The notes beneath the pieces were generated by a model. The model was not told the DNA's origin. It saw only the letters and a program-made list of their open reading frames with translations, and made no database searches. From Halomonas fontilapidosi (GTDB lineage: Bacteria > Pseudomonadota > Gammaproteobacteria > Pseudomonadales > Halomonadaceae): 64,000 nt of DNA. The position numbers and the translations under genes were made by a program. Location of the stretch: the NCBI RefSeq assembly GCF_014192285.1, contig NZ_JACHXQ010000002.1, positions 406,968 to 470,967 on the forward strand, written 5' to 3'. Of this stretch, positions 45,240 to 54,136 are shown piece by piece (the stretch's first letter is position 1; each line of letters opens with the position of its first letter).

Positions 45240-46122
45240 GCGCCACCTCCAGTCTGTCGCAGAGGCGCCGGCTGCCCTCGAGCAGGCGCGGCGTGGGCCG
45301 CTGGAGCAGCGACGGGGGGATGAAGAAGAGGTTGTCGCGGGCCACTGCGGTCAGCTCGGGAAAGCGCTGCCAGTCTTCCAGCCAGCGGCGATTCGCCTCC
45401 CCCCTCCCTCCGGCGAGTATCACCTCGGGGTCGGCCACCAGCAGAGCCTCCTCGTCGATGCGCGGCACCAGCCGCGCGAGGCCGCCAAAGACGTTCACAC
45501 CCCCGCACAGCGTCACCACCTTGCCGATCAGGTGCTCGTCGTTGACGGTCATCAGCGGCGAATCCCATACCTGGTAGAACACCGGCACCGGGGGCGCATC
45601 GGCATAGCGCGCCGCCAGTTCGGCGAGCCCCTGGCGAAAGCGCTCGGCGGCCAGGCGTCCCTGCGCCTCGCGGCCCGCCAGTAACGCCAGCCGCTCGAGG
45701 GCCGTGGCGATACCCTCGAACGTTCGTGGCTCGATACGGAACACCGGAATGCCCAGCCGCTCGAGGCGCTCCATCTGTCCCGCCGGATTGCCGGTGACCC
45801 AGCCGATCACCAGGTCGGGCTGCAGCGCCACCAGCCGCTCCAGATCGAGACGATCATGGCTGCCCACCAAGGGCAGCTCGGACGCTTCAGGCGGATAGTC
45901 GCTGTGATCCACCACCGCTACCACCTGCTCCCCTGCTCCGGCGGCGAAGAGCAGCTCGGTCGCACCGGGCGACAGGGCGACGATGCGCTCGGCCGGAACG
46001 GTCAGGCAGATCTCCTGCTCGGCATCGTCGATGGCGCAGGCCTCGTCGGCAGCGGCCTGTTCGACGAGTCCGGCCATCAGCATGAGCAAGAGCCCGACCA
46101 CGCCGGGCAGACGCTGTGTCAC
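45226..46122 (-). CDS. btuF: Periplasmic cobalamin-binding protein
   Basis: The 298-residue product has a signal peptide (PGVVGLLLMLMAGLVEQAAAD) and a PeriBP/TroA-like helical-backbone fold, with ERIVALSPGATELLFAAGAGEQVVAV, LVGSHDRLDLERLVALQPDLVIGW and CGGVNVFGGLARLVPRIDEEALL. These match BtuF. The start is GTG at 46122, since AAGGAG lies 7 bp before it and the TonB-receptor stop is just upstream (TAAGGAG). It delivers vitamin B12 from the periplasm to BtuCD. Confidence 0.88.
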   Translation of the reverse strand: MTQRLPGVVGLLLMLMAGLVEQAAADEACAIDDAEQEICLTVPAERIVALSPGATELLFAAGAGEQVVAVVDHSDYPPEASELPLVGSHDRLDLERLVALQPDLVIGWVTGNPAGQMERLERLGIPVFRIEPRTFEGIATALERLALLAGREAQGRLAAERFRQGLAELAARYADAPPVPVFYQVWDSPLMTVNDEHLIGKVVTLCGGVNVFGGLARLVPRIDEEALLVADPEVILAGGRGEANRRWLEDWQRFPELTAVARDNLFFIPPSLLQRPTPRLLEGSRRLCDRLEVARGRR

Positions 46123-46132
46123 TCGCGGCTCC

Positions 46133-48004
46133 TTACGGGCCAAAATGGACGCTGACAAAGGCCGCGCGTCCCGCGTTGACATAGTCAAAGGGGATAGACG
46201 CGAAGGTTTCGGGATCGAACTCGGTGCCACGCGCGGTTGCATAATCCTTGTCCAGCGCATTGTCCAGCGTCAGGCGCGCGGACCACATCGGCGCAAAATC
46301 CCAGCCGGCGCGCAGATTGACGATGCCATAGCCGGCCAGGCGCTGCTGGTTGGCGCTGTCGTTGTAGCGATGGTTCTGAGCCACCCAGGACGCTCCCAGC
46401 GACCACTCCCCCAGCTCGCGATCGATATCGAAACGCAGACCCTGGCTGGCGCGGCGGGCAAGCCGGTTGCCGGTCTCTCGGTCCTCGGGGTCGGTATAGG
46501 TCAGTGCCGCTCCCAGCGTCCAGCCCTCGAGCTCGGCGCCGGCGGAAAGCTCGGCGCCGCGAATCCTGGCCTCATTGACATTGACGGGCCGAAAGCTGGC
46601 ATCCAGGGCGATAAGGTCATCCACCTCGGTCTGGTAGGCGGCCAGGTCCCAGTACCAGGCGTCGTGCTGACCGCGGACGCCCAGTTCCAGGGTCCCGGAG
46701 GTTTCGGCTTCCAGTTCGGGGTTGCTGGAACCGGCGAAGGGGAAATAGAGCTCATTGAAGGTCGGGGCACGAAAGGCCGTTCCGTAACTGGCCCGCAGGG
46801 TATGACGGCCATCCAGCGCATAGCCCAGCGCCAGGCTGCCCGTCAGTTCTTCGCCGAACGCCTGATTGTCATCATGGCGCAGACTCAACTGGGTCGTTAG
46901 CGGCTGGAAATCCAGCAGCCCCTGGGCGAACACCGCCCGGTTGTCGCGACGCTCTTCCTTGAAGGCCAGCCCTGAGGTCTGGCTGTCGCCGAGGTCGTCC
47001 TCGCTGTACTCGGCGCCAAATACCACTTCATGGGGGCCCAGCGCCAGGGTGTTCTGCCAGTGGGCGGTCCGGGTCCGGGTCTCGAACCGCGAGCGGTAAG
47101 TCGGCGCGACGGTGTCGCGCTCGTCACGGGCGTCGCTCAAGGTCACCCTGCTGGTCCACAAATCGGTCACGGGCGCTTGCGCATAGACCGCTGCCACCTG
47201 CTGAATGAAGTCGTCCTCGGCCGGCCCGGAGGCATCGAATTCCGTGCTGCCACGGCCGCGCAGCGCCAGCATCCCGACCTCGGCCCGGCCCTCGAAGGTG
47301 TGGGAGAGTCGCACCAGGCCGGTGGTATTGTCATAGCCCTTGTCGTCGCCGTCACGGCGTACCGGTGCGCCCTCTGTATCGAAACGGCTGGCGGCGACAT
47401 GGTAGCGCGTACCCCCCTCGGCACCCGAGAGGCTGGCGCTGACACGCTGGGACTCGAAGGAACCACCGCCGACGGAAATGCGCGGCCGGGGACCGCCCTC
47501 TTCGCCTTGCGGCGTGAACAGTTGGACCACGCCGCCCACCGCGTCGGCGCCGTAGAGGCTGCCGCGCGGTCCGCGAACGATCTCGGCGCGCTCGAACATT
47601 CGCGGATCCAGGAACTCCCAGGCCGCGGCCCCCGTGGTTGCCGCGCGCAGTCGGATGCCGTCGATCAGCAACACATTGGCATTGCTGCCGGTCCCGCGGA
47701 TGAAGACGCTGCTCTGCTTGCCGAAGCTGCCCTGGGTGGTAACGTCCACGCCCGGCTGACCACGCAGCGCTTCGGCCACACTGACCGGATCCTGGCGGCG
47801 TAGCGCGGCCTCATCAATCACGGTGACTGACGAGAGGCTCTGGTCGGCGGTGCGGGGGGCCAGAGCGGCGGTCACGACCATCGGGTTGAGTTCGACGGCG
47901 GCAGACGCCGGGTCGGCGGTGTTCGACTGGGCGTGGACGGCCAGCGGGAGAGCAGCGAGGCCAAAGACAGCCAGGCCCTGGGCGGCGTGGTTTATGGTTT
48001 TCAT
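46133..48004 (-). CDS. btuB: TonB-dependent vitamin B12 outer-membrane receptor
   Basis: A 623-residue BtuB-type receptor. It has a signal peptide (to about residue 25) and a TonB-box-like segment (ELNPMVVTAALAP). The plug domain follows, with SVTVIDEAALRRQDPVSVAEALRGQPGVDV and RGPRGSLYGADAVGGVVQLFT. The barrel ends in a C-terminal beta strand with terminal aromatic (NAGRAAFVSVHFGP). The length suits BtuB (about 600). The start MKTINHAAQG has AAGGGA 8 bp upstream. It is the first gene of btuB-btuF-btuC-btuD, all under the cobalamin riboswitch. Confidence 0.92.
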   Translation of the reverse strand: MKTINHAAQGLAVFGLAALPLAVHAQSNTADPASAAVELNPMVVTAALAPRTADQSLSSVTVIDEAALRRQDPVSVAEALRGQPGVDVTTQGSFGKQSSVFIRGTGSNANVLLIDGIRLRAATTGAAAWEFLDPRMFERAEIVRGPRGSLYGADAVGGVVQLFTPQGEEGGPRPRISVGGGSFESQRVSASLSGAEGGTRYHVAASRFDTEGAPVRRDGDDKGYDNTTGLVRLSHTFEGRAEVGMLALRGRGSTEFDASGPAEDDFIQQVAAVYAQAPVTDLWTSRVTLSDARDERDTVAPTYRSRFETRTRTAHWQNTLALGPHEVVFGAEYSEDDLGDSQTSGLAFKEERRDNRAVFAQGLLDFQPLTTQLSLRHDDNQAFGEELTGSLALGYALDGRHTLRASYGTAFRAPTFNELYFPFAGSSNPELEAETSGTLELGVRGQHDAWYWDLAAYQTEVDDLIALDASFRPVNVNEARIRGAELSAGAELEGWTLGAALTYTDPEDRETGNRLARRASQGLRFDIDRELGEWSLGASWVAQNHRYNDSANQQRLAGYGIVNLRAGWDFAPMWSARLTLDNALDKDYATARGTEFDPETFASIPFDYVNAGRAAFVSVHFGP

Positions 48005-48144
48005 GGTGTGTCCCTTGCTCACCGTGCTCACCCGCACGGCGTGATGGCGTATTGAGCGCCGAGGCGGCAAGGGGTCGAGGAAGAAGGACGAACGGAAAAG
48101 CGGCGCCGGTCCTGCCTCGAGGTCGCCCACCGCAACTCGGCATG

Positions 48145-48338
48145 AACTCTCGGGCCGGTCTCCGGGCTGACGAGTGCGTGCCGGGCATGAACAGACCCGA
48201 CGTCCTGAACGACCGCCTTCCCGTGCCGCAGCACAGTGGCGTAATGGCCGCTCTTTCCTCGATCACCGTTGCGGGGGCAGCGTCGGAGTGCAATCACCGA
48301 CTTCCCGTTTCACTGGTGGACGCATCCACCAGCACCTG
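48145..48338 (-). ncRNA. Cobalamin (adenosylcobalamin) riboswitch
   Basis: Read on the minus strand, the region has the ordered conserved elements of the class: GGTGCTGGTGGATGCGTCC near the 5' end, the GGGAA...CGGTGATTGCACTCCGACGCTGCCCCCGCAACGGTGA core (given here only by outline), GCCACTG, GGGAAGGCGG, and the 3' GTCAGCCCGGAGACCGGCC block. It ends about 140 bp before the btuB ATG. By family knowledge it lowers btu expression when B12 is bound. Ends are approximate. Confidence 0.9.
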
Positions 48339-48528
48339 AGAGTGCGCGTAAGCTAGCAACCCCCCGCCGAAGCGTCAACGCGCATCATGGGCCAGGTTGA
48401 CCTGGCGCAGCTGACCGGCCGACAGGCTGAGCATGATCCACGCCCTCGCCGGCACCCCCGGTGGGTACGCTGGTCCCACCGGTGATTCCCGGCCTCACCG
48501 ACCATGAGCTGGAACGCCTGATCGAGGC
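48339..48528. other. Region upstream of the riboswitch
   Basis: About 190 bp with no supportable gene. It must hold the btu operon promoter on the minus strand, but no clear -35/-10 pair stood out. On the plus strand there is a coding-like stretch (LTDHELERLIEA) without start or context, probably chance or a decayed fragment. Confidence 0.3.
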
Positions 48529-49041
48529 TTATAGTATCTCCTCGATGGGGTAGACGTAGACCAGGTAGAGATAGAAGAACAGCAGCGAGAGGGTGAGGAT
48601 GATGACGCCGAGCACCGGCGAGCTGAGCTTGATACCGCTCGGGCTTGCCTCGAGGGTCGTGCGCGTATCGGCGTCACTGCCCCCCTTGAAGCCTTGGCGA
48701 AACTGCAACCAGGAAAAGTAGATGCCCACCCCCACCAGGCTGACCACCAACAGGAAGATGATCTTCGACGAGAGGAGTTGCCAGGCGAAGACGCGACGAC
48801 GGTGATCAAAGCCTTCGCTGCGATAGTCGTAATAGGCCTGCAGCGCCCGACGCTGTGAGGCGCGTCCCTGCTCGTCGAGTCTGGCCGGGTCGATCATCAC
48901 CGGAGCGAAGCGCGTCTCCTCCTCATCCAGTGCCTTGACCATCTCGGCGATACGGCCATCTGGCGCCACCGACGCTTCCTGGCCCATGGCGAGTGGGACA
49001 CAGCACAATCCCATCAGCAGCATGACCACGACCGGTCTCAT
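48529..49041 (-). CDS. Hypothetical protein with signal peptide and two membrane segments
   Basis: The 170-residue product begins with a cleavable signal peptide (VVVMLLMGLCCVPLAMGQ). A periplasmic helical segment rich in Glu/Arg (about 25-85, with QRRALQAYYDYRSEG) follows, then two membrane helices (about 93-112 and 143-165, IIFLLVVSLVGVGIYFSWLQF and VLGVIILTLSLLFFYLYLVYV). It ends in IEEIL. It lies 10 bp downstream of the PDG-repeat protein gene, so the pair is likely one operon and may form an envelope complex. Family unknown to me. Confidence 0.7.
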   Translation of the reverse strand: MRPVVVMLLMGLCCVPLAMGQEASVAPDGRIAEMVKALDEEETRFAPVMIDPARLDEQGRASQRRALQAYYDYRSEGFDHRRRVFAWQLLSSKIIFLLVVSLVGVGIYFSWLQFRQGFKGGSDADTRTTLEASPSGIKLSSPVLGVIILTLSLLFFYLYLVYVYPIEEIL

Positions 49042-49051
49042 GGCCCACCTC

Positions 49052-49687
49052 CTACTGCGACGCCGTCAGGAAGTTCAGACTGCGCAGCCGCCAGTCGATC
49101 CGGTTGTAATAGTCCTTGCCCGCCTCGGTCTGCCGATAGGCATCGAACTCGGCCTCGCTGAGGATATTGCGCAACAGGCCCAGGAGTTGATCGCCAATCT
49201 CCTCCCCCCAGCCACTCAGTTCCTCCGGTAGCAGTGGGAGGTCGGCTCCGGGTACCTGAATCATCAGCGCCACGGACACTGTGCCGTCGGGAGCAACAGT
49301 CTCGATGCTGCCGTCGGGCCGCTGGCGACGAATCCGACCATCCGGGTAACGCGTCTCGAAGGTACCGTCCTCGAGAATCCGACGCTGTATCCCGGTCTCC
49401 TCGGGAGGCGCCACGGCCTCAGGCAGGGGGCGCAAACGGTCCTCGCCGAGGACCCGCAGATCCCCCAGGGTGAAGCGAGAGGAGAGCTGAGCAGACGGCA
49501 AGATCGCCTCGCGAACCGGACGTCTCTCCAACATCCGCGGCTCCACGGGGAGTTGCTCCCGAGGAGCCGCAATGATCGTCAGTGAATCGCTCTGCTGGGC
49601 AAGGGCAGAAGTCACGAAAAGCGGGCAAAGGCAGAGGGCCAATATCCACCAACGGAATGAACAGCACTGACGCAGAGACCAAGGCAT
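49052..49687 (-). CDS. Secreted/periplasmic protein with PDG (Tcp10_C-like) repeats
   Basis: The 211-residue product has a signal peptide (WWILALCLCPLFVTSALAQ). A low-complexity region (about 25-95) is followed by three short beta repeats, LEDGTFETRY, PDGRIRRQR, PDGSIETVA and PDGTVSVAL. These match the pattern of the T-complex protein 10 C-terminal/G-box repeat that forms a single extended beta sheet in centriolar CPAP. A helical C-terminus (about 150-211) follows. The start MPWSLRQC has GGAGG upstream. It is co-transcribed with the membrane protein downstream. Function unknown; a structural or scaffolding role is inference. Confidence 0.7.
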   Translation of the reverse strand: MPWSLRQCCSFRWWILALCLCPLFVTSALAQQSDSLTIIAAPREQLPVEPRMLERRPVREAILPSAQLSSRFTLGDLRVLGEDRLRPLPEAVAPPEETGIQRRILEDGTFETRYPDGRIRRQRPDGSIETVAPDGTVSVALMIQVPGADLPLLPEELSGWGEEIGDQLLGLLRNILSEAEFDAYRQTEAGKDYYNRIDWRLRSLNFLTASQ

Positions 49688-49840
49688 GATCACCTCCCAC
49701 CGCCGAGCGGTATCGGGTGTCAACTCCGCAAGCAAGAGAGGGGAGCTGGCGCGTGCATGAGCAAACATCTTGAGTCTAGCAGACCCCCACGTCGTAGCCG
49801 GTGAATGTGCACCGGTTGATCGCCGGGATGGCGACTCCTA

Positions 49841-49864
49841 ACAGGCCCCTCCAAAAGGGCCTGT
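49841..49864 (-). terminator. Possible terminator after the alcohol dehydrogenase
   Basis: ACAGGCCC and GGGCCTGT are perfect inverted arms around CTCCAAAA, 40 bp after the dehydrogenase stop on the minus strand. Only TT follows, so it is weak. Confidence 0.4.
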
Positions 49865-49903
49865 GCTGGTTGATGGAGGGAGAAAAGATCTCACGAAACG
49901 GGC

Positions 49904-50902
49904 TCAGGGAATCAGCACCGCGGCGCCGGAAAGCCGCCCCTCGCGCAGATCGTCCAGTGCCTGGTTGGCCTGTTCCAGCGGGTAGGCCTGGGTCTCGGTA
50001 TTGATGGGCACCTCGGGCGCGAGCGTCAGAAACTCCTCGCCATCGCGACGGGTAAGGTTGGCTACCGACTTCACCGAGCGCTCCTCCCACAGCAGGCGGT
50101 AAGGGAAGCTCGGAATATCGGACATGTGGATGCCGCCGGAAACCACCGCGCCGCCAGGTCGAACCGCGGCCAGCGCCGAGGGCACAAGCGCCCCCACCGG
50201 AGCGAAGAGCAAGGCGGCATCCAGGCGTTCGGGCGAGGCTTCGTCGCTGCCGCCGGCCCAGACGGCACCGAGCCGGCGCGCGAAGTCCTGGGCCTGGGTA
50301 TCACCGGGTCGGGTGAAGGCATAAATCTCCTGCCCTCGAGCGACGGCCAGCTGAGCCAGGATATGCGCCGCGGCGCCAAAACCGTAGATGCCAAGCCGGC
50401 GGTTCGACTCTCCGCCGGCCAGCCGCCAGGTGCGATAGCCGATCAGGCCGGCACACAGCAGCGGCGCTGCGGCCTGGGCATCCTCGACGTCCAGGGGAAA
50501 GCAGTAGCGAGCATCGGCCACACAGTACTCCGCATAGCCACCGTCGCGGGTGTAACCGGTGAACTCGGCCCGTTCACAGAGGTTCTCGCGACCAGCCCGG
50601 CAGGACTCGCACTCGCCGCAGGTCCAGCCCAGCCAGGGTACGCCGACCCGTGTGCCAGGGGCCGGCGTCTGGACGCCCTCCCCCAGCGCCGTGACCTCAC
50701 CCACGATCTCATGACCGGGAATCAGCGGGAGTCGGGGCTCGGAGAGCTCGCCGTCGAGCACGTGAAGATCGGTCCGGCAGACCCCGCAGGCCAACACGCG
50801 AACCTGGACGTCGCCAGGGCCCGGGGTGGGGCGTGCAACGTGTTCAAGTTCAAGGGGCTTGCCCGCAGCATGCAGGCGCATGGCGCGCATGGAATCGCTC
50901 AT
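49904..50902 (-). CDS. Zinc-dependent alcohol dehydrogenase
   Basis: A 332-residue medium-chain dehydrogenase. Catalytic zinc ligands are seen in CGVCRTDLHV and GHEIVGEV. The structural zinc lobe is CGECESCRAGRENLC, and the NAD(P)-binding region is LGIYGFGAAAHILAQLA. The sequence resembles AdhA/AdhP-type 'zinc-dependent alcohol dehydrogenase' proteins whose fold keeps both zincs. Substrate is unknown; primary alcohols are likely. The start MSDSMRAMRLH is supported by AGGAGAATG a few bases upstream. It appears monocistronic. Confidence 0.9.
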   Translation of the reverse strand: MSDSMRAMRLHAAGKPLELEHVARPTPGPGDVQVRVLACGVCRTDLHVLDGELSEPRLPLIPGHEIVGEVTALGEGVQTPAPGTRVGVPWLGWTCGECESCRAGRENLCERAEFTGYTRDGGYAEYCVADARYCFPLDVEDAQAAAPLLCAGLIGYRTWRLAGGESNRRLGIYGFGAAAHILAQLAVARGQEIYAFTRPGDTQAQDFARRLGAVWAGGSDEASPERLDAALLFAPVGALVPSALAAVRPGGAVVSGGIHMSDIPSFPYRLLWEERSVKSVANLTRRDGEEFLTLAPEVPINTETQAYPLEQANQALDDLREGRLSGAAVLIP

Positions 50903-50955
50903 CGATCATTCTCCTGCTGATGCATGTATTCACTGCCAGCAGGATAGTCCAGGCC

Positions 50956-51807
50956 TCAGGCGGCGACCTTGACCTCGTACCCGGTAAACTTGCGCAGATT
51001 GATCACGCCGCTGTCGAGGATCAGGTACTGACCCTTGATCCCCAGCAGCGTGCCGGCAACGCTGGGATTCTTGTCCAGGTTGTGGGAAACCACCTTGGTG
51101 GGAAACGCCAGCACCGGATAGTTGAAGCTCAGCGGCGCCTCATCGAGACAACGGATGGCGTCGGCGCCGAAGCGCTCGCGAAGGTTATCGAGGCCGCTTT
51201 CCAGGCGCGCCATCAGGCGATCACGCTCGGTGGCCAGGTCGAGGCGTTCGGTCGTGCCCTTGAGCATGGCGCGCCAGTTGGTGCGATCCGAGACCTGCTC
51301 CTTGAACAGCACCTCGACGAAGCCCGACTGCTGGCGAGTATCGACCTCGAGGATCGGCAGCGCCTGCACCGCCCCCTGGTCGAGCCAGCGAGTCGGCATC
51401 TGGCTGGCTCGGGTGATGCCGACCTTGAGCCCCGAGGCGTTGGCCAGGTAGACCACGTGGGGCTGGAAGCAGTGGCGCTCGGCCCAGTCGGGCTCGCGAC
51501 AGGTGCCCTCGAAGAAGTGGCAGAGTTCGGGCTTCATGATGCAGGTATCGCACTGGGCGAGACGCTTGAAACACGGATAGCAATGGCCCTGGGCGAAGCT
51601 CTTGCGGGTCGCTCGGCCGCAGTGCGTGCAGGCGATGGCACCGGTCCACTCCAGTCGAAAGGGCTTGCCGAGGCAGGCGTTGAGGTCGATTCTCGCCTCG
51701 CCGGCGCGCAGCACATAGCGGGCCGGATCCCCCGCTTCGACGGCCATCTTGCTCAGGCAGCCCTGCAGCACCGTGGCGGCCTCGATCGACTCAGTCACGG
51801 CTGGCAT
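50956..51807 (-). CDS. DUF2797 family protein (cysteine-rich)
   Basis: A 283-residue protein with an N-terminal cysteine-rich region containing CTHCGRAT, CYPCFKRLAQCDTC and further Cys/His (CHFFEGTCREPDWAERHC), which suggests one or more zinc sites. A mixed alpha/beta part follows (VVYLANASGLKVGITRASQMPTRWLDQGA). This segment resembles a GIY-YIG-like fold (YLA...KVGIT...R), by inference. Function is not established. The start is uncertain: ATG at 51807 overlaps the YeaC-like gene by 17 bp, GTG at 51798 by 8 bp. It is probably co-translated with that gene. Confidence 0.8.
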   Translation of the reverse strand: MPAVTESIEAATVLQGCLSKMAVEAGDPARYVLRAGEARIDLNACLGKPFRLEWTGAIACTHCGRATRKSFAQGHCYPCFKRLAQCDTCIMKPELCHFFEGTCREPDWAERHCFQPHVVYLANASGLKVGITRASQMPTRWLDQGAVQALPILEVDTRQQSGFVEVLFKEQVSDRTNWRAMLKGTTERLDLATERDRLMARLESGLDNLRERFGADAIRCLDEAPLSFNYPVLAFPTKVVSHNLDKNPSVAGTLLGIKGQYLILDSGVINLRKFTGYEVKVAA

Positions 51808-52075
51808 CCCGCGCCAGGCCGGCCCGCTCGGGGGGCACGTCGCTGCCGCTGCTGGCGCTACCGCAGGTGCGTCGCTGCAGGTAGCCGACCCGCTGCTCCT
51901 CGGGCACCTGATTTTCCACCTCATAGCGCATCACCGCCTCGAGGCACAGCTCGGTCTGCTCGGCCGTCAGCATCCGGCCATCCGGCCACTTGCGCAGTGA
52001 CACGGCCCGCTTGAGGCTCTCATAAATCGACGGGGTCATCTGCTGGATCATGCGATCGAAGGACATCTCGCTCAT
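51791..52075 (-). CDS. YeaC-family (DUF1315) small protein
   Basis: The 94-residue product MSEMSFDRMIQQMTPSIYESLKRAVSLRKWPDG followed by LTAEQTELCLEAVMRYE matches the DUF1315/YeaC family of gammaproteobacteria, of unknown function. The family core is residues 1-65; the tail is variable. It starts 11 bp after the rhomboid gene and overlaps the DUF2797 gene, giving the order glpG-yeaC-DUF2797. Confidence 0.85.
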   Translation of the reverse strand: MSEMSFDRMIQQMTPSIYESLKRAVSLRKWPDGRMLTAEQTELCLEAVMRYEVENQVPEEQRVGYLQRRTCGSASSGSDVPPERAGLARDASRD

Positions 52076-52086
52076 GACGGGTTCTC

Positions 52087-52938
52087 TCAGGATTGACGGC
52101 GGGCACAGCCCGAATGATACCAGCCCAGCGCCAGGCCCACGACCAGCCCACCCAGGTGCGCCTCGTTGGCCACGTTGCCGAACCCCACCGTGGCGGCCAT
52201 GTCGGTCATCGCGAAGACCAGCCAGCCCAGCATGAAGACCACCAGCATCTGGGGCACGAAGAAACCGCTGCGCGGCGCGCGCCACGACATCAGCCAGACA
52301 TAGGCCAGCAGCGCGAAGTCGACGCCGGACATGCCGCCGAACAGCACGGTTCCGGTGGCGTACTGGGCCAGATTGGCACCGAGGCCGGCGAAGAGCAGCA
52401 GGGTCAGCATCCGTCGGCTGCCCTGAAGCGCCTCCACCTGGCGACCGAAATACCACAGCCACAGCATGTTGAAGATCAGGTGCATCCAGCCGAAGTGCAG
52501 GAAGGCCGGGGATAGCAGCCGCCAAAGCTGGCCCGAGGCGAGCGCATCGCCGAGGTTGCCAAAGGCCAGGCCGCCATTGGCGACCACCACCGGCACGATG
52601 GTCAGCGCCGCGATCACGCGATCGCCGAGCACCCCGATGGCAGCGAAGACCACCAGGCAAAGTCCCAGCGCCAGGGAGGTCACGGGCACCTGACGAAAGG
52701 GACCGAGCAGCTCGGCGTGGGAGCGCCTCGCGGCCGGCTCTCGTTCGGGCATCAGCGGCTCACCCTGCCGCCAGCGCTCGAGCAACTTGAGCATCGGGTC
52801 ATGCTGCTCGGGGTCAACCAGCCACAGCACCTGCCCATCAGCCTCCTCGGTAATGCGGTGGCCGATGCGATGGGCCCACAGGGCGCGTCGCAGTTCACGG
52901 GTATCGACATCGTGGGGCAGCTGAATTACCCGATACAT
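52087..52938 (-). CDS. glpG: Rhomboid family intramembrane serine protease
   Basis: GlpG cleaves membrane proteins within the bilayer. The 283-residue protein has the cytoplasmic N-domain (1-80) and six membrane helices. The oxyanion residues are His153 and Asn157 (WMHLIFN), the catalytic Ser is at 204 (GGMSGV) and the catalytic His at 261 (NEAHLGG). The order and spacing match E. coli GlpG, including the WR motif (LWRLLSPAFLHFG). It begins a three-gene run with the YeaC-like and DUF2797 genes. Confidence 0.93.
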   Translation of the reverse strand: MYRVIQLPHDVDTRELRRALWAHRIGHRITEEADGQVLWLVDPEQHDPMLKLLERWRQGEPLMPEREPAARRSHAELLGPFRQVPVTSLALGLCLVVFAAIGVLGDRVIAALTIVPVVVANGGLAFGNLGDALASGQLWRLLSPAFLHFGWMHLIFNMLWLWYFGRQVEALQGSRRMLTLLLFAGLGANLAQYATGTVLFGGMSGVDFALLAYVWLMSWRAPRSGFFVPQMLVVFMLGWLVFAMTDMAATVGFGNVANEAHLGGLVVGLALGWYHSGCARRQS

Positions 52939-52989
52939 GGCGTCTCCAGGAGGTGGCGAAACCGGGCTGACGGCGCATTCGAACCACGC

Positions 52990-53022
52990 AAAGAAAAAGT
53001 CCGGCGGAGGGGGCCGCCGGAC
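52990..53022 (-). terminator. Terminator of the nadK-phosphatase operon
   Basis: On the minus strand GTCCGGCGG pairs with CCGCCGGAC across a 6-base loop, followed by TTTTTCTTT, 95 bp after the phosphatase stop and 50 bp before glpG. Confidence 0.85.
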
Positions 53023-53116
53023 AAGAGCAAGGGATCATTCAAGGGAACACCTACTCTGACGGCGGGGGTTGTCGGGAGTTCAATCCGGTGTGGCATCTTT
53101 GTTGTAACAAATTGTA

Positions 53117-54121
53117 TCAATCGAAATCGATCTCCCAGGGCTGCGGCCGGGCTTCTTCCTCGCGAGGTACCCGTATCCACACGAAGTGATCGGCATCGAG
53201 CGTGGCCTCGCCGCTCCAGCGGTAGGCCACCAGGCGACCGAACTTGACCGCGCTATAGTCCAGGCAGGCGACATTGACGGCGGGTAGCGCCGGAATTCCC
53301 TCGCACCAGTAGTGACCGATGAACAGCGGCGGCTGCTCGGGTCCATAGAAGCTCAGGCGCGAGCGCTGCTCATCGGTGAGTTCGCGCTGTTCCAGGTCGT
53401 CGGGCAAGTTGTCGGGCTGGAAGATCACATCGCCCCAGGTCTGCGGCTGCCGAGCCCAGAAGTGAGCACGAAAGCTGCGTCGGGTGAAGCCATCGCCCGA
53501 GTGGAGCTCAACGCCTTCCGGCAGGGGAAGGTGGGTGCCCCGCGTCAGGCGGTCGAGGATACGGAACGCCTGGGTGCCCGGCACCACCGAGTCGACCAGG
53601 AAGTCCCTGTCGATACGCGCATCGGGGCGCACTCGGCGCAGGGCGTCCACGAGCGGCTGATCCCAGCACGCATGCACCACGCGCAGACCGTCAAGCTCCA
53701 GGCACAGCGGAATGTCCAGGAACCAGGCAAGCGTCTCCTCCCACTCCTGGGGGTGGTCGTGATACTGCTCCAGGGTCTCCTTGATGATGCGGTTGTGGCG
53801 CGGTGTGTGCTCACGCAACCACTCTCGTCCCAGACTCGCCGGAGCGCGATGGCAGTAGGCCAGGGCATTGTATTCATGGTTGCCCATGACAATATGGGCC
53901 TCGCCCTCTTCCACCATCCGCCGGGCAATGGTGACGGCAAGACGGATGCGCGGACCTCGGTCGATCAGGTCGCCCAGGAAGATCACCTTGCGGCGCGGAT
54001 GGCGATAGACGCCGCCACGCTGGTGGTAGCCAAGGCGCTCGAGCAGTGAGCCCAGTGTTGCGCCGCAACCATGGACATCACCGATCAGGTCGTAGCCTTC
54101 GAGGCCCCCTTGCATGCTCAC
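53117..54121 (-). CDS. Calcineurin-like metallophosphoesterase
   Basis: The 334-residue protein has all PPP-type metal motifs: YDLIGDVHGC, VIFLGDLIDRGP, IVMGNHEYNALAY and later histidines (VVHACWD, FIGHYW). These bind a dinuclear Mn/Fe centre and hydrolyse phosphoesters. It is related to bacterial serine/threonine phosphatase or Ap4A hydrolase-type enzymes; the substrate is not evident. The start is GTG at 54121 because GAGGAG lies 6 bp upstream; the ATG two codons later would be 12 bp away. It follows nadK by 15 bp. Confidence 0.87.
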   Translation of the reverse strand: MSMQGGLEGYDLIGDVHGCGATLGSLLERLGYHQRGGVYRHPRRKVIFLGDLIDRGPRIRLAVTIARRMVEEGEAHIVMGNHEYNALAYCHRAPASLGREWLREHTPRHNRIIKETLEQYHDHPQEWEETLAWFLDIPLCLELDGLRVVHACWDQPLVDALRRVRPDARIDRDFLVDSVVPGTQAFRILDRLTRGTHLPLPEGVELHSGDGFTRRSFRAHFWARQPQTWGDVIFQPDNLPDDLEQRELTDEQRSRLSFYGPEQPPLFIGHYWCEGIPALPAVNVACLDYSAVKFGRLVAYRWSGEATLDADHFVWIRVPREEEARPQPWEIDFD

Positions 54122-54136
54122 GTCGCTCTCCTCACC

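Noticed and set aside
48433..48530. Plus-strand peptide fragment ending ...PGLTDHELERLIEA
   Set aside because: It looks coding-like for a few residues, but has no start, no ribosome site and stops on both sides within 40 codons; at most a decayed fragment.
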